Source of the DNA: Otatea glauca
Taxonomy: Eukaryota; Streptophyta; Magnoliopsida; Poales; Poaceae
DNA length: 64,000 bases
Direction of reading: 5' to 3'
Assembly: GCA_036346275.1 (NCBI GenBank)
Contig: CM070713.1
Coordinates: 70,734,382 to 70,798,381 of the forward strand
The stretch's first letter is position 1. Each line of letters opens with the position of its first letter. Below, piece after piece: positions 34,546 through 46,785 of the stretch. The position numbers and the translations under genes are program-made. Under the pieces are notes generated by a model that searched no databases, was not told the origin of the DNA, and saw only the letters and a list, made by a program, of their open reading frames with translations.

Positions 34546-35458
34546 GCTCAAGCCCAAGCTAAGCTCGGCTCCGATACAACAAAAACCCTTCTTAACCTGA
34601 GCCCACAACGTGATACAAATGAACAACTCCAAATCAGAGGGTTATCAACAGCATAAGATCGATCAATCGGCTGGAAAATGGAACACGACGTAGTGCAGTG
34701 AAATTGCTCCTTTGGTGCTCACATTCTGCACGGCAGATGGGCCAGGCTATTTCGCGCCTAGCTGCAACGGGGTTCACCTTACCGATTGCATGTAGAAAAT
34801 TGCTGGGCTGGCAATATCGATTTTCGAGCGAAAAGCGCTAGAAATGGCACGAAAAAGCCGATTCGAACTGCATGAGCAAAAATGGAGCAGAAGCAATGAA
34901 AATCGCACGATTTGTAGCGATTTTCGATCAATTTGTACCCAATATCGACGCCAAAATGTTGAAAATCGGCAGTGTGAAGGAAGAAAAGGAAAATTTGGGG
35001 AAAATGCCAAAAAAATCAAGAAAAAATGTTAGTAATTTGTAAAAACCAAAAAATCAGAATAAATGTTAGAAATACATGAAAAATATGAAAACAAATAGGA
35101 GAAAATGAATAGCACAACGAAGGTAAATATGAAAAAATATAGAAAAATTTTGGCATAACCTTTGCTATATTTTAGATAATATGAAGTTATAAAGTAGGCA
35201 CTGTGAAAACAACAAAGTAAAAGCTTGTAACAACAGCAATACATTCAAGCTTCAAAATAGCAGAGATTGGCTTCCTAAGCATAACTGCATTCAAGAACAT
35301 AGAAAATAATAGCATTGATCATATACTTTTTGTCTTGACTAATTGATTGGAAGAAATGTGTGCAATACAGAAATGGCAAAGGAGAACTGTGAAAGATATT
35401 GATGATAGAATCTTTAATTCAAGCTCACTAACATATATCAGAAATACTAGATTCTTAC
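34546..35458. other. AT-rich intron-like sequence downstream of the SOG1-like exons
   Basis: No gene is seen. The remaining exons of the SOG1-like gene would be expected here on the minus strand but are absent; only T-rich intron-like sequence is present up to the array boundary. Confidence 0.45.
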
Positions 35459-37121
35459 ATCATTATTATCAATAATGTGTATGCATTTTGGGCACTCTTT
35501 AGTTGGGTTGCTCTTCCATGCATGTGTGCTATGGTCCACAGGTGCAGAAGTATTTTTTTTTAATTTTTGAAGCAATTCTTTTGCTGTCAATCAGCCAGGA
35601 GGGCCTGCAGTACACATATATAAGAAACTTAAGTGAGATGCACAGACAGCAATAGAACATTCAATAGAGGGACCATATAAAAATATATACATATCAACTG
35701 AAATGACAAGATTGAAACCAAAATACAGGTAACAAAGACCCATTGAAAGTAAGATATGAACCCAGTTACTGGAAGTCGGTGAATGGCAACTAGACCAAAA
35801 TCCAGCCAGCTAGATCAAGCATTGAAAACTGCATTCGAATCCCCACCCCACACACACACACCAAAACACGCACACACCAACCACTGACTACCGCGTGAGT
35901 TCAACAGACAGAGTGGCATAAAACGGACTTGCACAAAATGCAGTGATAATTAAATTATACCATGGCAGAGATAAACGAATTTCCAAGGATAAGAAAGATA
36001 GGAGCTCAAGATCAGAATAAATACAAATAATCCTACAGATAAATCCACACCACAATTTAGGCATTAATAGAAAATCCATTACATTCTTATCTCAAATAGC
36101 TATTGAAGATCATCACTCATCAGCATAAATACCGATCAGTACATCTCTGATTTTCCAAACCATGAACACAAAGGTGGCTCCTATGCAAAGCCTAGTGGTA
36201 GAGTGGTGGCTGAAGTCATGGGTTCAATGCCCCATCCTCCATAGGAAAAAAAAAGTAGTTCCTCTTACTTATTCTCATTTGTTTTACACTGATGCAATGG
36301 CAGCTCCTGATGCTATGCCGCTTTTGCAGCACTGGGCCTATTCAGAGGATGCATTGCTTTTTAACAAAACTCGTAGCATTTGCATTTTAACCGCAGATAA
36401 ACAGTTGGTGACACAATCCACCTATGCAAATGGAAATTCCACAAAGATCCTTGCACAAACGAAAAGGAAGGATGCCATTAACGATCTCTGCTACGATTCA
36501 AGTTATTCAACCAAATAGAAAATAAAACAAGCACATAATCCTCACCAAATTGTCACAAAATTGAGCACAAAACGATATGTATGATACTTTCCAATATATC
36601 ATCATTTCAACTCCAAAACCACAATCAAAGCCAATGTTAGGAATACCATCTCTTCACCATATGGCCTCCACTTCGACCGGAACACAATCAAATTCGGCGA
36701 CGCCCGATTACTGGAACCTAAAACATGCCCCCAACAAAAGCAAAAGTCCGATCGGCCAATCCAAAACAGATTGTCTCAAAAATTTCAACCGCGACTCCAC
36801 ATTCCAACAGGATCGCTCCTTCCCGATCATACAACAGCACAGATGACGGAACCATCAAGGATTCGTTAAACCTTCAGCCCTTCACCGTATCGCCTCATGC
36901 CTCACCACAATAGAACAAGTCTAAAAAAACCCCCGAAATACGACAGAATAATGGTGCGATCGCATTCTCCCGCAGATGAAGGTACGAAACCGACGCGATG
37001 TTCCGCCTCCCTGACCAAACCCCATCACTAACTCACCCCACGAAACAGAACACCGAAGAACTTACACAGAAAAGTACTAAACAAGAGAGCGGCGGAGGGC
37101 ACTGATTACTTACACGGTCAT
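35459..37121 (-). pseudogene. SOG1: 5' end of a SOG1-like NAC transcription factor gene, truncated
   Basis: Exon 1 (37121 to 37114) encodes ATG ACC GT, then donor GTAAGT. Exon 2 (35604 to 35459) has acceptor TGCAG and donor GTAAGA. Together they read MTVPSWLIDSKRIASKIK and, one base out of register, WKSNPTKECPKCIHIIDNDD. This matches the start of SOG1/NAC008-type proteins (DNA-damage response regulators with an N-terminal extension before the NAC domain). A run of 9 A (minus strand, about 35552-35560) where 8 would keep frame causes a frameshift and early stop. No NAC domain exon follows. The 1.5 kb intron and a GC-rich 5'UTR with 'gaaaccctag' look genuine. It is either a truncated pseudogene or a gene cut off by the array and insertions. 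Confidence 0.75.
36184..36254 (+). mobile_element. tRNA-derived SINE-like fragment in the SOG1-like intron
   Basis: An A-box-like 'tagtggtagagtgg' (36193-36206) and a perfect B box 'GGTTCAATGCC' (36221-36231), followed by an A-rich tail, are the hallmarks of a tRNA-derived SINE head. Flanking 'gtggctcct' (36174-36182) and 'gtagttcct' could be a decayed target duplication. Confidence 0.45.
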
Positions 37122-37199
37122 GACGGCAGCCGGGCCGACGGCGATCGCCCGAGGTTTCTAGGGTTTCGGCGAGCGCGCGGAGAGGAGGAGCGGAGGCGT

Positions 37200-39140
37200 A
37201 GCGGTAAATATTTTTTGTTTTTCGCGCACGATGGTACTTTTTTTTTTTTTGAGAAACGCACGTGCTACCTGGTGTATGTAGGCCACGTCGTTTGAGGTTA
37301 TCATGGGCTTTTTTAATTTTATGAGTGAATTTATTTGTCGGCTCTGAATTGACAAAAGGCCCATCAAGGCGCACAAGGCTATACTTAACCCTTTGCATGA
37401 TTGATAATCCCAATTTCGATCGGGCAAAAAACCCAAAAGTTACTAGTTTACTTGCCAGGCCGAGCACATTTACACCGCTTTATTTCAAGGGTGTGTCCGT
37501 GTATCATGTGATTGATTTGGAGATAAAAAAATCATGCGGATTTTGGAGGTCGGATTTCCATCCAACGATCAAGAAACTCCACACGATCCCTTAAGAAGAG
37601 GTGCAACCAGCCGCCTCGCCTCCGCCCATAGCACCCGAAGCGCCATTGCCCTGTCACCTTGTCGGCGTCAACGCTGACAAGGCCCTTCCACTCCCCCCCC
37701 CCCTCACTGGTGCCACCGCACGGTTTCTCATCTCTTGCTGTTATTGTCGCTAGCCACCTCCCCCACCCCGCGTTTCTTCTCGTCTCTGGTGACTACCACT
37801 GTTGTATCTGCCACCACCTCAACCTGTCTCCTAATATTCTCTTGATCTTACCATCCCCACATCCCTCCCCAAAGCCCTGCGGTCGGCGACGCCCCGTCGT
37901 CACCACCACCCACCGCTGGTCCTCCTGTCGCCCTAGCCTCCTTCTAAATTCAAGCTCTGATGAATCCAAAATCTTAAACCGAGTGATCCCTAGCCCTAAA
38001 AAGCTCGCCGAGCCCGGACATAGATAGAGGTGGATAGGAGCACGAATCCTGATTCAAATGGAAAGGATAGAAATTCAACTGATATCCAAAAAAATCATTT
38101 GACAGATTTCAAGCAATTCCGTTATTACAATACTAGGTACATTCTACTACCAACAGCTCTTACCAAATTACCTTTACACAAAAAGGAAGTAAAAGTTTCA
38201 GGTTCCAGCATACAAAACACACTTTTGCTACACAGCAACTCCTACTAACAAAAGTTAAAACAGAGACAGTAGCCAACACCCTCCACTCATCCCATGGCTA
38301 TTACTGAGCTGTGAAGATGGTAGCTGCAAACACCCTCTGAAAAAAAGCAGCAGAGTAAGGAAGAAGATTAAGTGATCAGCTAGCAAAGAACCTGCGTATT
38401 GCCTGTTGTTATGCTAACCAAATCTTATACAGTTCTACTCAATGCGCTTCCACTTGCATGTATCAAAATGTTCGTGTCATCATGTGTCATCTTCACCTCA
38501 GTTACTTTAATTTGCGAGGGAGGCACTAGCACTGTTGCATGCATGTACCACGGCGCAATTCCCTCGCATCCTGCCATTGGAGATAACATCGACATCCAAG
38601 TCAGGCAGACTACATATTTAGTAATGCTGTATATATTAAGCTCCAAATCTCATAGCAAGTTGATTTAAGTAGTACCCAATAATCCGGCACACTCCATATA
38701 CATAGTACTATGCTTTAGTTGACCTGCAGGCGTTGGACAAGAGCTGAATTTCTTCCACAAGGTCATGGAAAACAACCAAACTCCGTCGAAACCGCGACCG
38801 GAGTTGAGATTAGAAGTCATCGTACTTCGATTATGCATACATTACAAACACATGACAATTGGACAAACATTTGTTTTGGAAACGGCAGCAATTGCGAGAA
38901 ACGCGGGTCAGGTCGGTCGATCTGAATATCTGATCAGTCACGCACAAACAGGTGCCGATTTGAGGATTTTCATTAACTATGTCACAGCTAGCTCGTAAGG
39001 CGTAAAACATGATTAAGCTAGATAAAGTGTGTGACAGTGCACTAACCTTAGACAATTTGCGTGTGGACGTATCTGTACTTCTTTGACAAAAGGCTAGTGC
39101 CACTGGGTAGCAATAATAACACTTCGCGTCGACGACGAGT
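37200..39140. other. Intergenic DNA without a supported gene
   Basis: Several open frames (for example 37659-38027) are low-complexity Pro/Ser or unlike known families. On the minus strand at about 38332-38297 a TTTTTTCAG acceptor is followed by a short frame ending FAATIFTAQ then stop, which could be the last exon of an unrecognised or decayed gene. I cannot support a gene model. Confidence 0.3.
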
Positions 39141-39226
39141 CTACTCAAAAGATGGATTCCCAGAACCGCGATGAAACTTCAGTCCAGTCACTCCAGTGCC
39201 ATCTAAAGTCCCTGACAAAGCTGCAT
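39141..39226 (-). pseudogene. Isolated last-exon-like ORF, unidentified
   Basis: An AG acceptor (CTAGTGCAG) is followed by an 86 bp open block ending in TAG. It reads ALSGTLDGTGVTGLKFHRG and then SGNPSFE. The non-random composition and splice border suggest a real or relic terminal exon. No partner exon or family is recognised. Confidence 0.3.
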
Positions 39227-39346
39227 CTGCACTAGAGAAAACTTCTCCATGCTTTAACATTCGTGTATTACCACCCACATAGAGAGATCAATCTAGCTTT
39301 TCAAGAAAAAAAGATGTAGCACTCTCAAAAAAAAGAAAAGAGAGAA

Positions 39347-39371
39347 AGAAGAAGAAGAAGAAGAAGAAGAA
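39347..39371. repeat. (GAA)n microsatellite
   Basis: About eight consecutive gaa/aga units within a purine-rich stretch (39330-39375). Confidence 0.85.
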
Positions 39372-39878
39372 AGATGTTGAATCGTGGTCTCTAACACGGA
39401 GACATGATCATTCAATGATCTTTGCTTCAGAATAAAAATGGAAAAAAATCAAAAGCTAATAGGCTTTGCGCGTGCATGTCTTTCCATATGCTTATACTTG
39501 ACACTGAAACTGAGTGCATCTAGTTAAGCAAATCCGCAAGCATTCATGCGTATTTTGGTCGGTGTCATCAAAGACAGACACCACCTTTGTTTTCAGCCCA
39601 ATGGAAGGCCTGAGCAGAGTGCACAATCCAACCATCTAGTGCCTGTAGCACAGCCACATGCCTCTGTTATTTTACTTGTAGGAGAACTCGCCTTTTTGTT
39701 GCGTTCCTCCGGCTCTCCGCTCATGGCCACCGAATAGCTGGATTAGCTCGGTAGTCAAAGCACGGCACCTTGCCAATGCCGGGGAGCCGGGTTCACGCAC
39801 ACCCAGTCAAGTCACCCACTCCACTACTTGAGCGCGCTGTACTCCTCCGCCTGCCTCGGCCGGCCGCAGAGAAACGCG

Positions 39879-39888
39879 CTATAAAAGG
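39879..39888 (+). promoter_or_regulatory. TATA box of the plantacyanin gene
   Basis: CTATAAAAGG lies about 62-71 bp upstream of the ATG at 39950, implying a 5'UTR of roughly 35-40 bases. Confidence 0.7.
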
Positions 39889-39949
39889 CCACGCCGTGGC
39901 AGCTCTTCTCTTCAAGTCCAAGTTGACTATCACTGTCCTAGCTAGCTCG

Positions 39950-40435
39950 ATGGCTCGGGGAAGAGGCAATGCAGGCAATGGTATCGTTCTTGGTGCGGTG
40001 CTCTTGATCGGCTTGCTCACGCTGAGCGCCCCACTCGCCGAGGCGGCGGCGTACAAGGTCGGCGACTACGGCGGGTGGAAGTTCAACACCGCCGGGTGGG
40101 AGAAAGGGAAGACCTTCCGCCCCGGCGACGAGCTCGGTAAGTTGGTCTGTACCTGGTTACCCGCTTGCTAGCTACGAACGTACGTGGAGAGTGACGATTT
40201 ATGTGCCGCGCGCGCATGTATGTATGCTTGTGCAGTGTTCAACTACAACCGGGCGGATCACGACGTGGCGATGGTGGACGCGGCGGCGTACCGCAGCTGC
40301 AGCGTGCCGAGGGGCGCCAAGGTGATGCGGAGCGGGCGCGACAAGGTGAGGCTGGGCAAGGGCACGCACTACTTCCTCTGCACCGTGCGGGACCATTGCC
40401 AGGCCGGCATGAAGATCGCCGTCAGGGCCGTCTAA
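39950..40435 (+). CDS. Plantacyanin (basic blue protein, phytocyanin)
   Basis: Exons 39950-40136 and 40236-40435 flank a 99 bp intron (CTCG|GTAAGT..GTGCAG|TGTTC) at the position usual for the family, giving 128 residues. A hydrophobic signal peptide covers about residues 1-33 (core LGAVLLIGLLTLSAPLAEA). The plastocyanin-like domain follows (YKVGDYGGWKFNTAGW). Type I copper ligands are visible: His71 (ADHDV), Cys111 (FLC), His116 (DHC) and Met121 (GMK). The disulfide pair is probably Cys84-Cys117. There is no C-terminal GPI or membrane tail, so it should be secreted to the cell wall. Plantacyanins are small electron-transfer or signalling copper proteins in pollen tubes and stress. The gene is intact, with a possible miR408 site over its first codons. 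The downstream frame starting at 39770 is not the start: ATG 39950 follows the TATA box and begins the MA.GRG signature. Confidence 0.92.
39954..39974 (+). promoter_or_regulatory. Candidate miR408 target site in plantacyanin
   Basis: The stretch 'GGGAAGAGGCA(a)TGCAG' covers codons 2-9. It pairs with miR408 as recalled, with mismatches opposite miRNA positions 6, 18, 20 and 21. Plantacyanins are established miR408 targets with the site at this position. The mismatch at position 6 makes strong cleavage less certain. Confidence 0.55.
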
Positions 40436-41352
40436 GACGTACGTGGCTAGCAATTAGCTGCGCTCGTCCAGATCGATCGAAAGCTTCAAAGCTTAGTTTT
40501 CTTGGTTAATTTAATGGCGTGCCTTCTGGTTTGTTGTGTCGTTCTTGTTGAACTGTTGTTGTTGTACAACTAGTTTGGTTTGTGATCTCCTCGTGCTTGT
40601 AAGCTGTTTTTTTTAAAGGCTGTGCTTGTAAGCTGTGACAAATCTCCTGTTAAATTTCAAGGTGGGACTAAAGTGTGGGAGCAGCAAGCCAACACGCGGC
40701 CAAGGTAACGTTAATAAATATTTTCCAAGCAAGCCAGCCTATGGCCAAACAGGTAGGGGTACCGTTGTATATCTAGCCTATATAAACCAGGGTTAAGCCC
40801 CGGACTAACGTTGGTGTCCACTTCTAAGTATATGAACGAAAAGTCAGGATAAACGTTTTCAGATAGAGTAAAGTAGGACACACACTCCACTCACGTTACA
40901 CAAGCGCGCGCACACGTACGTATCCACTACGTATGCTAGGAATTTCGCAAAGGCTCCATAGTCTTACGAAGGAGGGGAATATGCACACTTTCTCACTGAA
41001 GTACTTTAAATAAATACGACACACCATATCAATCCTAAAAATTGAACCTGAATAGGTGGGAACAAATATCCTCGCTCCCATCACTAGGCCACTGGCCCAT
41101 CAAACATATTTGATGGCTATATCTAAACATAATTGGTTGTTGTATCTATCTATTATATCTTCTATTATATTATTAAAGCAGAGATAAAATGAGCCACTAT
41201 ATTCGTTCTTAAGGGTTAAAAATTCTCATGTTAATTAGAAGATCTGTATACAAATTCTAACATAAAACTAAAAATCGGAATAAAAATAAAATAAAATAAA
41301 ATTAGCAATCTTATATAGACTAAAAGAAAGTCTATATCAATTACAGTAAAAA
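40436..41352. other. Plantacyanin 3' region and intergenic DNA
   Basis: No gene is recognised. AT-rich, with a small repeat ('ctgtgcttgtaagctgt'-like words near 40600-40640) just downstream of the plantacyanin stop. Confidence 0.4.
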
Positions 41353-44300
41353 TGTAACGACCTCCATTTTCACATAAATGCAAAAATAAAAATCTCATGT
41401 GCATACAGTACTAGTCCCATGATCAGTGGCTAGCAGCACATTTACAACAATTGATATCACATCCATACTCTTTATTACAAATGATAACGGTAATTTACAT
41501 AATAAGATCTTACAGTACATAGTGAAATGCAGCGGAAAGAATTAAGATTCTTGTAGTGTGCCCATCCAACCCTCAGGCAAGTGACAAGGCATAATCCTTA
41601 GAAAAGCTTCATTGTTAACATTCCCGAATCCTGCGGCAAATATGTTTCGTCGGACTAATCTGATTCTTCACCTAAAAACAACAATTAAGCAAGGGTGAGT
41701 ACTTTCGTACTCCGCAAGACTTTTGCAAAGCCTATTATATATGCAAGCCACTTCAAAGGAGAGGCTACTATGGTTAGTTTGCATAAAGCCAATTTGGAAT
41801 GTAAATACAGAATAGTAGGTTGCAAAACGGAACTTAAGTAAAAGCAATTTAATACTGAAATATCAATGTGTAGAGTACGAGTAAGTTTCACAAACCTAGG
41901 TATCATGACCATATCCAAGAATCATTTCTACTGACACACAGTAGAAATTACCGACACACGGTAGAAATCAGTTTTTATGAAAATAAAAATAACTAAATAT
42001 GTGATGACTTTACCAAGTTCCCATAACCGCGGGTACGGCTAATCGATTAGTTTTACACTCAGCAGAGGTGTACATCTTTACTCACAAGTCATGACCTTTT
42101 TCCTTTTGCCGTATATTTCACGCACCTTTGGCGTAGTGGCCAGAATATTCATGACGAAAACCTTTACATTACCTAGGTTAACTTTGCACCAGCTCCGGGA
42201 CGTTAAACCCATACTATGGCAGAAGAACTCAGAGCATAGAAATGATGGAACTTCCTCACAGCATGGCGTACACCGGTGTATCGGTAAACGTTTGATCCAT
42301 GATCACCTCGGTGTGGACGTCCCTTCGAGCAATTCATTAAGAAACAACTCGTACTGCTCCAGCCTTCCAATGTGCAAAGTTAAACTATATAACTTAATTG
42401 GTTTAAGGTTGTCCCATACCAGCACTTGTGGTTGTACGGTAATTCTTGGCCTGAAAACAACCCATAGTTCGGTCCTTAACTCGACACGGGCAATAGACTC
42501 CCCCTACACTACGTGCAAAGACATGCACTCCCGACTATTGCCAATAATTGCCCGCATCTAAACCATAATTTTATTTTCATTTTCCAACCAAAATACCAAC
42601 CATAAGAAAGGTCATACCCATTAAATGTCATATCCATCATTTTTAATCATGTCAAAGTTTTATGTTCATTTGAGCATGGCTAAGCAAGATTCTATGTGTG
42701 AGTAACCCAAATTGACATCAAATAATGTCTATGCTATTCTAGGGTTATCAAGGTTCACAATTTCATACTTATTAAGGAAGTTCTAAGTAGCTACAGGTAC
42801 AACTACCAATACCAGTAATTTAGCAGACTTTAGTAAAAATAAAGTATGCAGTAAAAGATTTAATGAAAACATTTATAAAGCTGGGATCAATATGATCAAA
42901 GGGGATGCTTTCCTTGCTTATTTATTGCTTACGACGAAGACGAAGTCACGGCTGGTGGCGGCAATGACGGAAGTAGCGACGTCGGATTCTACACGTCGTT
43001 CAATCGAAATATAGCAAATATCCAACTTTAATAAGGGCAAAAAGAAAACAGACAGAAAATCAAATAAAGATTTATTGCAGAAAATAGGAATGTTTTAGGG
43101 TTTAAGTTGTATGATTCCACATATTGTTTTCCAGATAAATAAGCATTCAAAAGTTAAGGTTTTTATGACGGCAAGGTATGACTTCTTTTATAGATTATCT
43201 ATTCTTGATTTACGAATTCAAGATTTTAAAATTATGAATTCTTGCATTTATAGCTTCGAATTATAGATGCTAAAATTATTTGGATTAATAGAATTAAAAC
43301 ACAAATTAAAGGGTTATGCGAATAGCACTTAATTCCTTAAGTGATTTTGCATAAGAAGTGACTGAATATGTTAGATCTATTGAGCTAGGTTACTGGATTT
43401 ATTTATGGTTTTTAAGAAAGTTCTAGTGATACAAATATCTAAATTACAGATTTGTTCATTATTACAAAGTTTGCTTACTCATATAATCGAGTTCATAAAA
43501 CATAATACTTAGACTTATATGACTAATAGGATTTATATGCAAAACATAATGAAATAAGATTATTTCTTTAGAATAGCGTAGTCTAAACTTTTGAAGAACA
43601 TTTTTAAGTTGATTTCATACATTTTAGTGTTTAGATGAGATATTATATTCATTGTTGAAAAAGCTTATATGATATTAAAAGTTACAACGACCATATTATT
43701 TAAGGGTATTGGACTAGCCGGATTCAGATGCAAAGCAAGTTGTAATAAGAATATTTTTTTAGATTATGGTAATACATACCCTAAATATTATTTCTAAACT
43801 GATCTTCATAAAATTTGTATTAAGACGAGATATCCTACGGCCAGTTGAAAATGCTTAATTAGTTTTATAGTTTACACGATAAAGGTTCAGTTTTAGTTCT
43901 TAGTTTGCGACTGAACCTTACATGATTATTTATTTATTTTTCTGTCATTAGCATGGGATATCATTAAGAGTGTTTTAAAGTTGGTTTCACAGTATTTTGC
44001 TTTTATCCAAGATGTTTTCCATATAAGTAGACATTAAGATTTAATATGTACTTAATTCAAATATGCACAAACATGAGGTATTCTTGCATAACAGGGGTAT
44101 TATGGTTTTATTAAAGATCTAGGAATCATTTTACCATTATTTGAACTTGTATGTTTTTAAGTTATATTTATTTTAACTTCTATGTGTTGAAAATAATCTA
44201 TCTTCAAATTTAAATTCAAACTAGATTCAATTCCAAATGTATTTGCATATCTAGGTAGATTACTAGCTTTTAAACACATAGAAACTGATTTGTCATAATT

Positions 44301-46780
44301 TGAATTCTTTTTGCAAAAGATATTCATATTTGAATATTTAATACATTGGAAACAACTTACTTTAGAGAATGATGTAAATCATGTCAAAATATAAATAATT
44401 TTGCATATTTAGGTTCCTGAGGAATTAAGGTTTTTAACAAAATTGATTTCATTCAAATTGGAGTTCATTTGTAGAAATTCTATATGTGACATATTTTGAT
44501 CCCTTTCTTTAGAATTAAATTTAAGATTTAAACAGAGCTCATTTTCCCAATATTTTTGTATACTCTGAATATACATGATTTATCACGAATTTATAAATTT
44601 ACTTCATTTCATTTGGAGCTGAAATGCAAAAGATATAAGCAAATGAATGTATTCGGTTTAGGAAAATGCTGAAATTTGAGAATATACCAAAATAGGAAAG
44701 TACGCCTTTGGGTTATGAATGCGCTTTCCTCTTTTGGACTTGGCTTGATTGATGCGATGGGCGGGCCAGTGCGATGATTGCGCTCTGCTGATCGACGCCA
44801 GCAGGTCCGTGACGGCAGAGACACACAAGACGCGAGGTCGACAACCATGGCCCGCTTGGTGGTGACCCGGGGCAGGGGAGATGGCGCCGAGGCTCGTCGT
44901 CGATGAGAGAAGGCCGGAGGCGAGGAATCGGCTCCGCCTTGAGCACCAGCAGACCCATGCGCACACGGGGGTGGAACTGATTCGGTCGGAGATGGCCAGG
45001 AAGTAGGTCGCCACCGGAGGAAGGCGGCGGAGGCCATGGCCGAATGGCGGAGGTGAGGTTTTAGGGACTCCTGAGCTTGAAGATCACAAGGATGAGCATC
45101 AGGGAGTGATGAGTGATCGATTTGGGTACTTAATTAGAAAGAAAAGCATGCGGAAGAAGGGTCTCACCGAGCGAGGACGGTGGCGGAAGGGGGGACTCTA
45201 TGCTGTGGCTCGCCGGAGAAGATGGATTTGAATTGAAGACGGAGAAAGGTACTAGGTGTTACGAGGAAGCTTCATGCTAAGTGATTCAAGCTATGGTTCG
45301 ATGTACAAGTTTAATTGGAGTTTTCCCATTCTTGGACGGAGGACGGAGTTTGGGAAGATGGTGACGCGGAAGAAATGCTCAAGGCTGGGGGATGGGCTGA
45401 TGGAATAATGGTTTGCTAGATGAAACCTTGTTGTCCCCTTTTATAAGCGGCAAGGTCGGTTTGGGCACATCATTTGGACACGGCGGGAACGGTGGTTCGG
45501 CCGGAATGGCATGAGGCTTCTCGGCGCTAGAAATTTGACCGAGGCTCTCGAGGTACTGGCGTGGCAGCGGGATGACAGAGGAATGGTAATGCCTCCGGAG
45601 ATGGACTGCGGCGGGAAGGCGACAAGAATCGAAGGCGGTGCTAGCTCGGCTTGCTCCTGCGCGAGAGAGAAAGGGAGAGAGCAAAGAGAAGAAGAGACAA
45701 GAGAAGGCGCTGGAGAGGTGATGACGCATGGGGCCATTGGGCAGAGAGATTGTCGGCAGGGGACAGCTGGCCAGGACGGCCCCACAGGTCAGCGAAATGC
45801 AAGGATAAAGCGCAAAAAATTTCAGGACAGATCGAAGCAAAAATCAAGGTTTGGGTCAGCATATGTGCTCAAAATTTATTTAGATTTTTGCAGAGGTCGG
45901 CAAGGAAGATATAAGAGTTCAGTAAAAAATTTAGATAAAAATTATTGGTAAAACTTTTATTAAAATTCTGACAATGCATGATTTTCATTTTCTATCTATT
46001 CTGATTTTTATTTAATTTAAGATCAAAATGAGTTTATTATTTTATGAAACTTTTTTATAAGATCTTTAATGACACTATTTACATTTATAAAATTTTCAGA
46101 TTTTTATATTTTATATTTTAATTTTAATAATTCCGACATTACTATTTTCAGAATTATTTCCTTTCTGTTTTTGAATTTTTAAAGGGTTCAAATGTAACTT
46201 TTAATTTCTGATATTTTTACCAGAGATAAGGATAGAGTTTATGTCGGCATGGTAAAAATCTTGGCTTCAGATAATGCTCCAAAGATTTTTACAAAGACCC
46301 GACATGCTCTTTGATTGATATTAATTTCATGATTGTCATGTATTTTCTTTTATTTTAATGATTCATAATATCTCATCTGACATCATTAGGGTTCTGGAGT
46401 ACTCTAATATTTTAGTATGAGTTTTTCAGATTTTTTGTTGATTTTATGTTTTTACCTTTTTACTTTTACCATTTTACCATTTCAATATGTATAACTTTTC
46501 TTTTAGAACAAAAACTCAAGGTAAACCAATAATTTAGAAAAATCAAGAAATTAAAATTAAGTATCACATCTCAAATTTATTTTTATATCTTGTTTGTTTT
46601 AAAAGAAATAGTTTTAATAATTCTATTCATTCTTGACTCAATGTTCAAATGCAAAAGAATGATGTAAAAGATATTGTTTTAAAATCAAAATATTGATTAC
46701 AATTGAAATTTTTATTTAATTTCATTTTTAAATTTCAAACTTTTAATTTTTCATATTTTCAAATTTTATGGGATGTTACA
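41353..46780 (-). mobile_element. Probable 5.4 kb solo LTR (gypsy type, minus orientation)
   Basis: The segment begins TGTAACGACC and ends GGATGTTACA (TG..CA). Flanks are AAAAA (41348-41352) and GAAAA (46781-46785), an imperfect 5 bp duplication. A minus-strand TATA box CTTATAAAAGGGG lies at about 45436-45450. The part at 41.4-43.0 kb carries words such as 'ggctaatcgattagttttacactc' and 'gagtac.ttcgtactc' that recur at 61.9-63.0 kb, so it belongs to a dispersed family. No gag or pol is present. It could also be an unusual full-length non-autonomous element. The reading frames inside (for example 44609-45037, 45379-45951) are not conserved-looking. Confidence 0.5.
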
Positions 46781-46785
46781 GAAAA

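Noticed and set aside
36193..36233. Functional tRNA gene
   Set aside because: A and B box words are present but no cloverleaf or acceptor stem can be formed; more likely a SINE head.
37659..38027. 122-codon Pro/Ser-rich ORF
   Set aside because: Low-complexity translation, no conserved motif, no upstream promoter evidence.
45379..45951. Overlapping ORFs on both strands (146-153 codons)
   Set aside because: They lie in the GC-rich part of the probable solo LTR, overlap each other in opposite strands and show no domain.
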